Source of the DNA: Paenibacillus periandrae
GTDB taxonomy: Bacteria > Bacillota > Bacilli > Paenibacillales > NBRC-103111
DNA length: 64,000 bases
Direction of reading: 5' to 3'
NCBI RefSeq assembly: GCF_022458865.1
Contig: NZ_JAJNMU010000008.1
Location: forward strand, 186,001 to 250,000
Shown: one piece after another, positions 63,924 through 64,000 of the stretch
Layout: every line of letters begins with the position of its first letter
Position numbering within the stretch: position 1 is the first letter of the stretch
Program-made: the position numbers and the translations under genes
The notes under the pieces: model-generated
The model's database searches: none
What the model was told of the DNA's origin: nothing
The model's input: only the letters and a program-made list of their open reading frames with translations

Positions 63924-64000
63924 ATGTTCAAACGTGACGATGAACTTAAAAATCCTATCGATTTTGACAATGTAATCTTTTTTAGCGTCCCCATTGAGGT
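63924..64000 (+). CDS. Start of a further gene (truncated by the window)
   Basis: AGGAGG lies 7-8 bases before ATG 63924; the 25 visible codons read FKRDDELKNPIDFDNVIFFS and remain open at the window end. Nothing can be said about function. Confidence 0.5.
   Translation, partial: MFKRDDELKNPIDFDNVIFFSVPIE

Overview
The window looks like accessory DNA, most likely a large low-copy plasmid or plasmid-derived island, from a Paenibacillus-like member of the Bacillales. The signs are low G+C, strong AGGAGG-type ribosome binding sites, a T-box-controlled methionyl-tRNA synthetase, a YdbS/YdbT pair, an RsfA-type sporulation regulator, a secreted protein with S-layer homology domains, and many small zinc-finger or helix-turn-helix proteins of unknown function. 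Plasmid character rests on an actin-like segregation locus with a large repeat array (36.3-39.6 kb), a replication-relaxation protein, toxin-like genes, a TnpB element and many broken genes. No replication initiator, relaxase, rRNA or tRNA was recognised.

Layout. 0-7.4 kb: end of a secreted-type protein, a WYL microprotein, MetRS with its T-box, two methyltransferase-type genes and several decayed genes. 7.7-8.5 kb: a cargo-only transposon with Tn7-like ends and a perfect 5-bp target duplication. 8.6-15.1 kb: a 2,153-residue SLH surface protein. 16-26 kb: small unknown genes, a TumE-like toxin/HTH pair, a four-gene operon, a zinc-finger RES protein and ydbST. 26-36 kb: an intact tnpB with its guide-RNA region, a GC-rich DHFR-family gene, the replication-relaxation gene, and a graveyard with a second, dead tnpB. 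36-41.5 kb: segregation locus (ParR-like adaptor candidate, actin-like ATPase, repeat array, MerR-like DNA-binding protein) followed by an XRE regulator and a membrane-anchored ParA/TadZ-like ATPase. 41.7-50.5 kb: a diguanylate cyclase, an HD-GYP phosphodiesterase, a NYN protein and small membrane proteins. 50.7-51.3 kb: a relative of the 7.7-kb element. 52-64 kb: RsfA-like regulator, a zincin, an MmcB-like nuclease and a run of unknown genes.

How the parts may work together (inference). The actin-like filament, its adaptor and the TATATTCTATAC array would form a partition system. The repeated AACTTAACTTAA sites at promoters suggest one plasmid-encoded repressor acting on several loci. The GGDEF and HD-GYP genes could alter host c-di-GMP. 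Several genes sit behind short leaders that end in a strong terminator, which suggests widespread attenuation. At least eight genes or gene remnants carry frameshifts, mostly at short homopolymers, while the 2,153- and 706-codon genes are intact.
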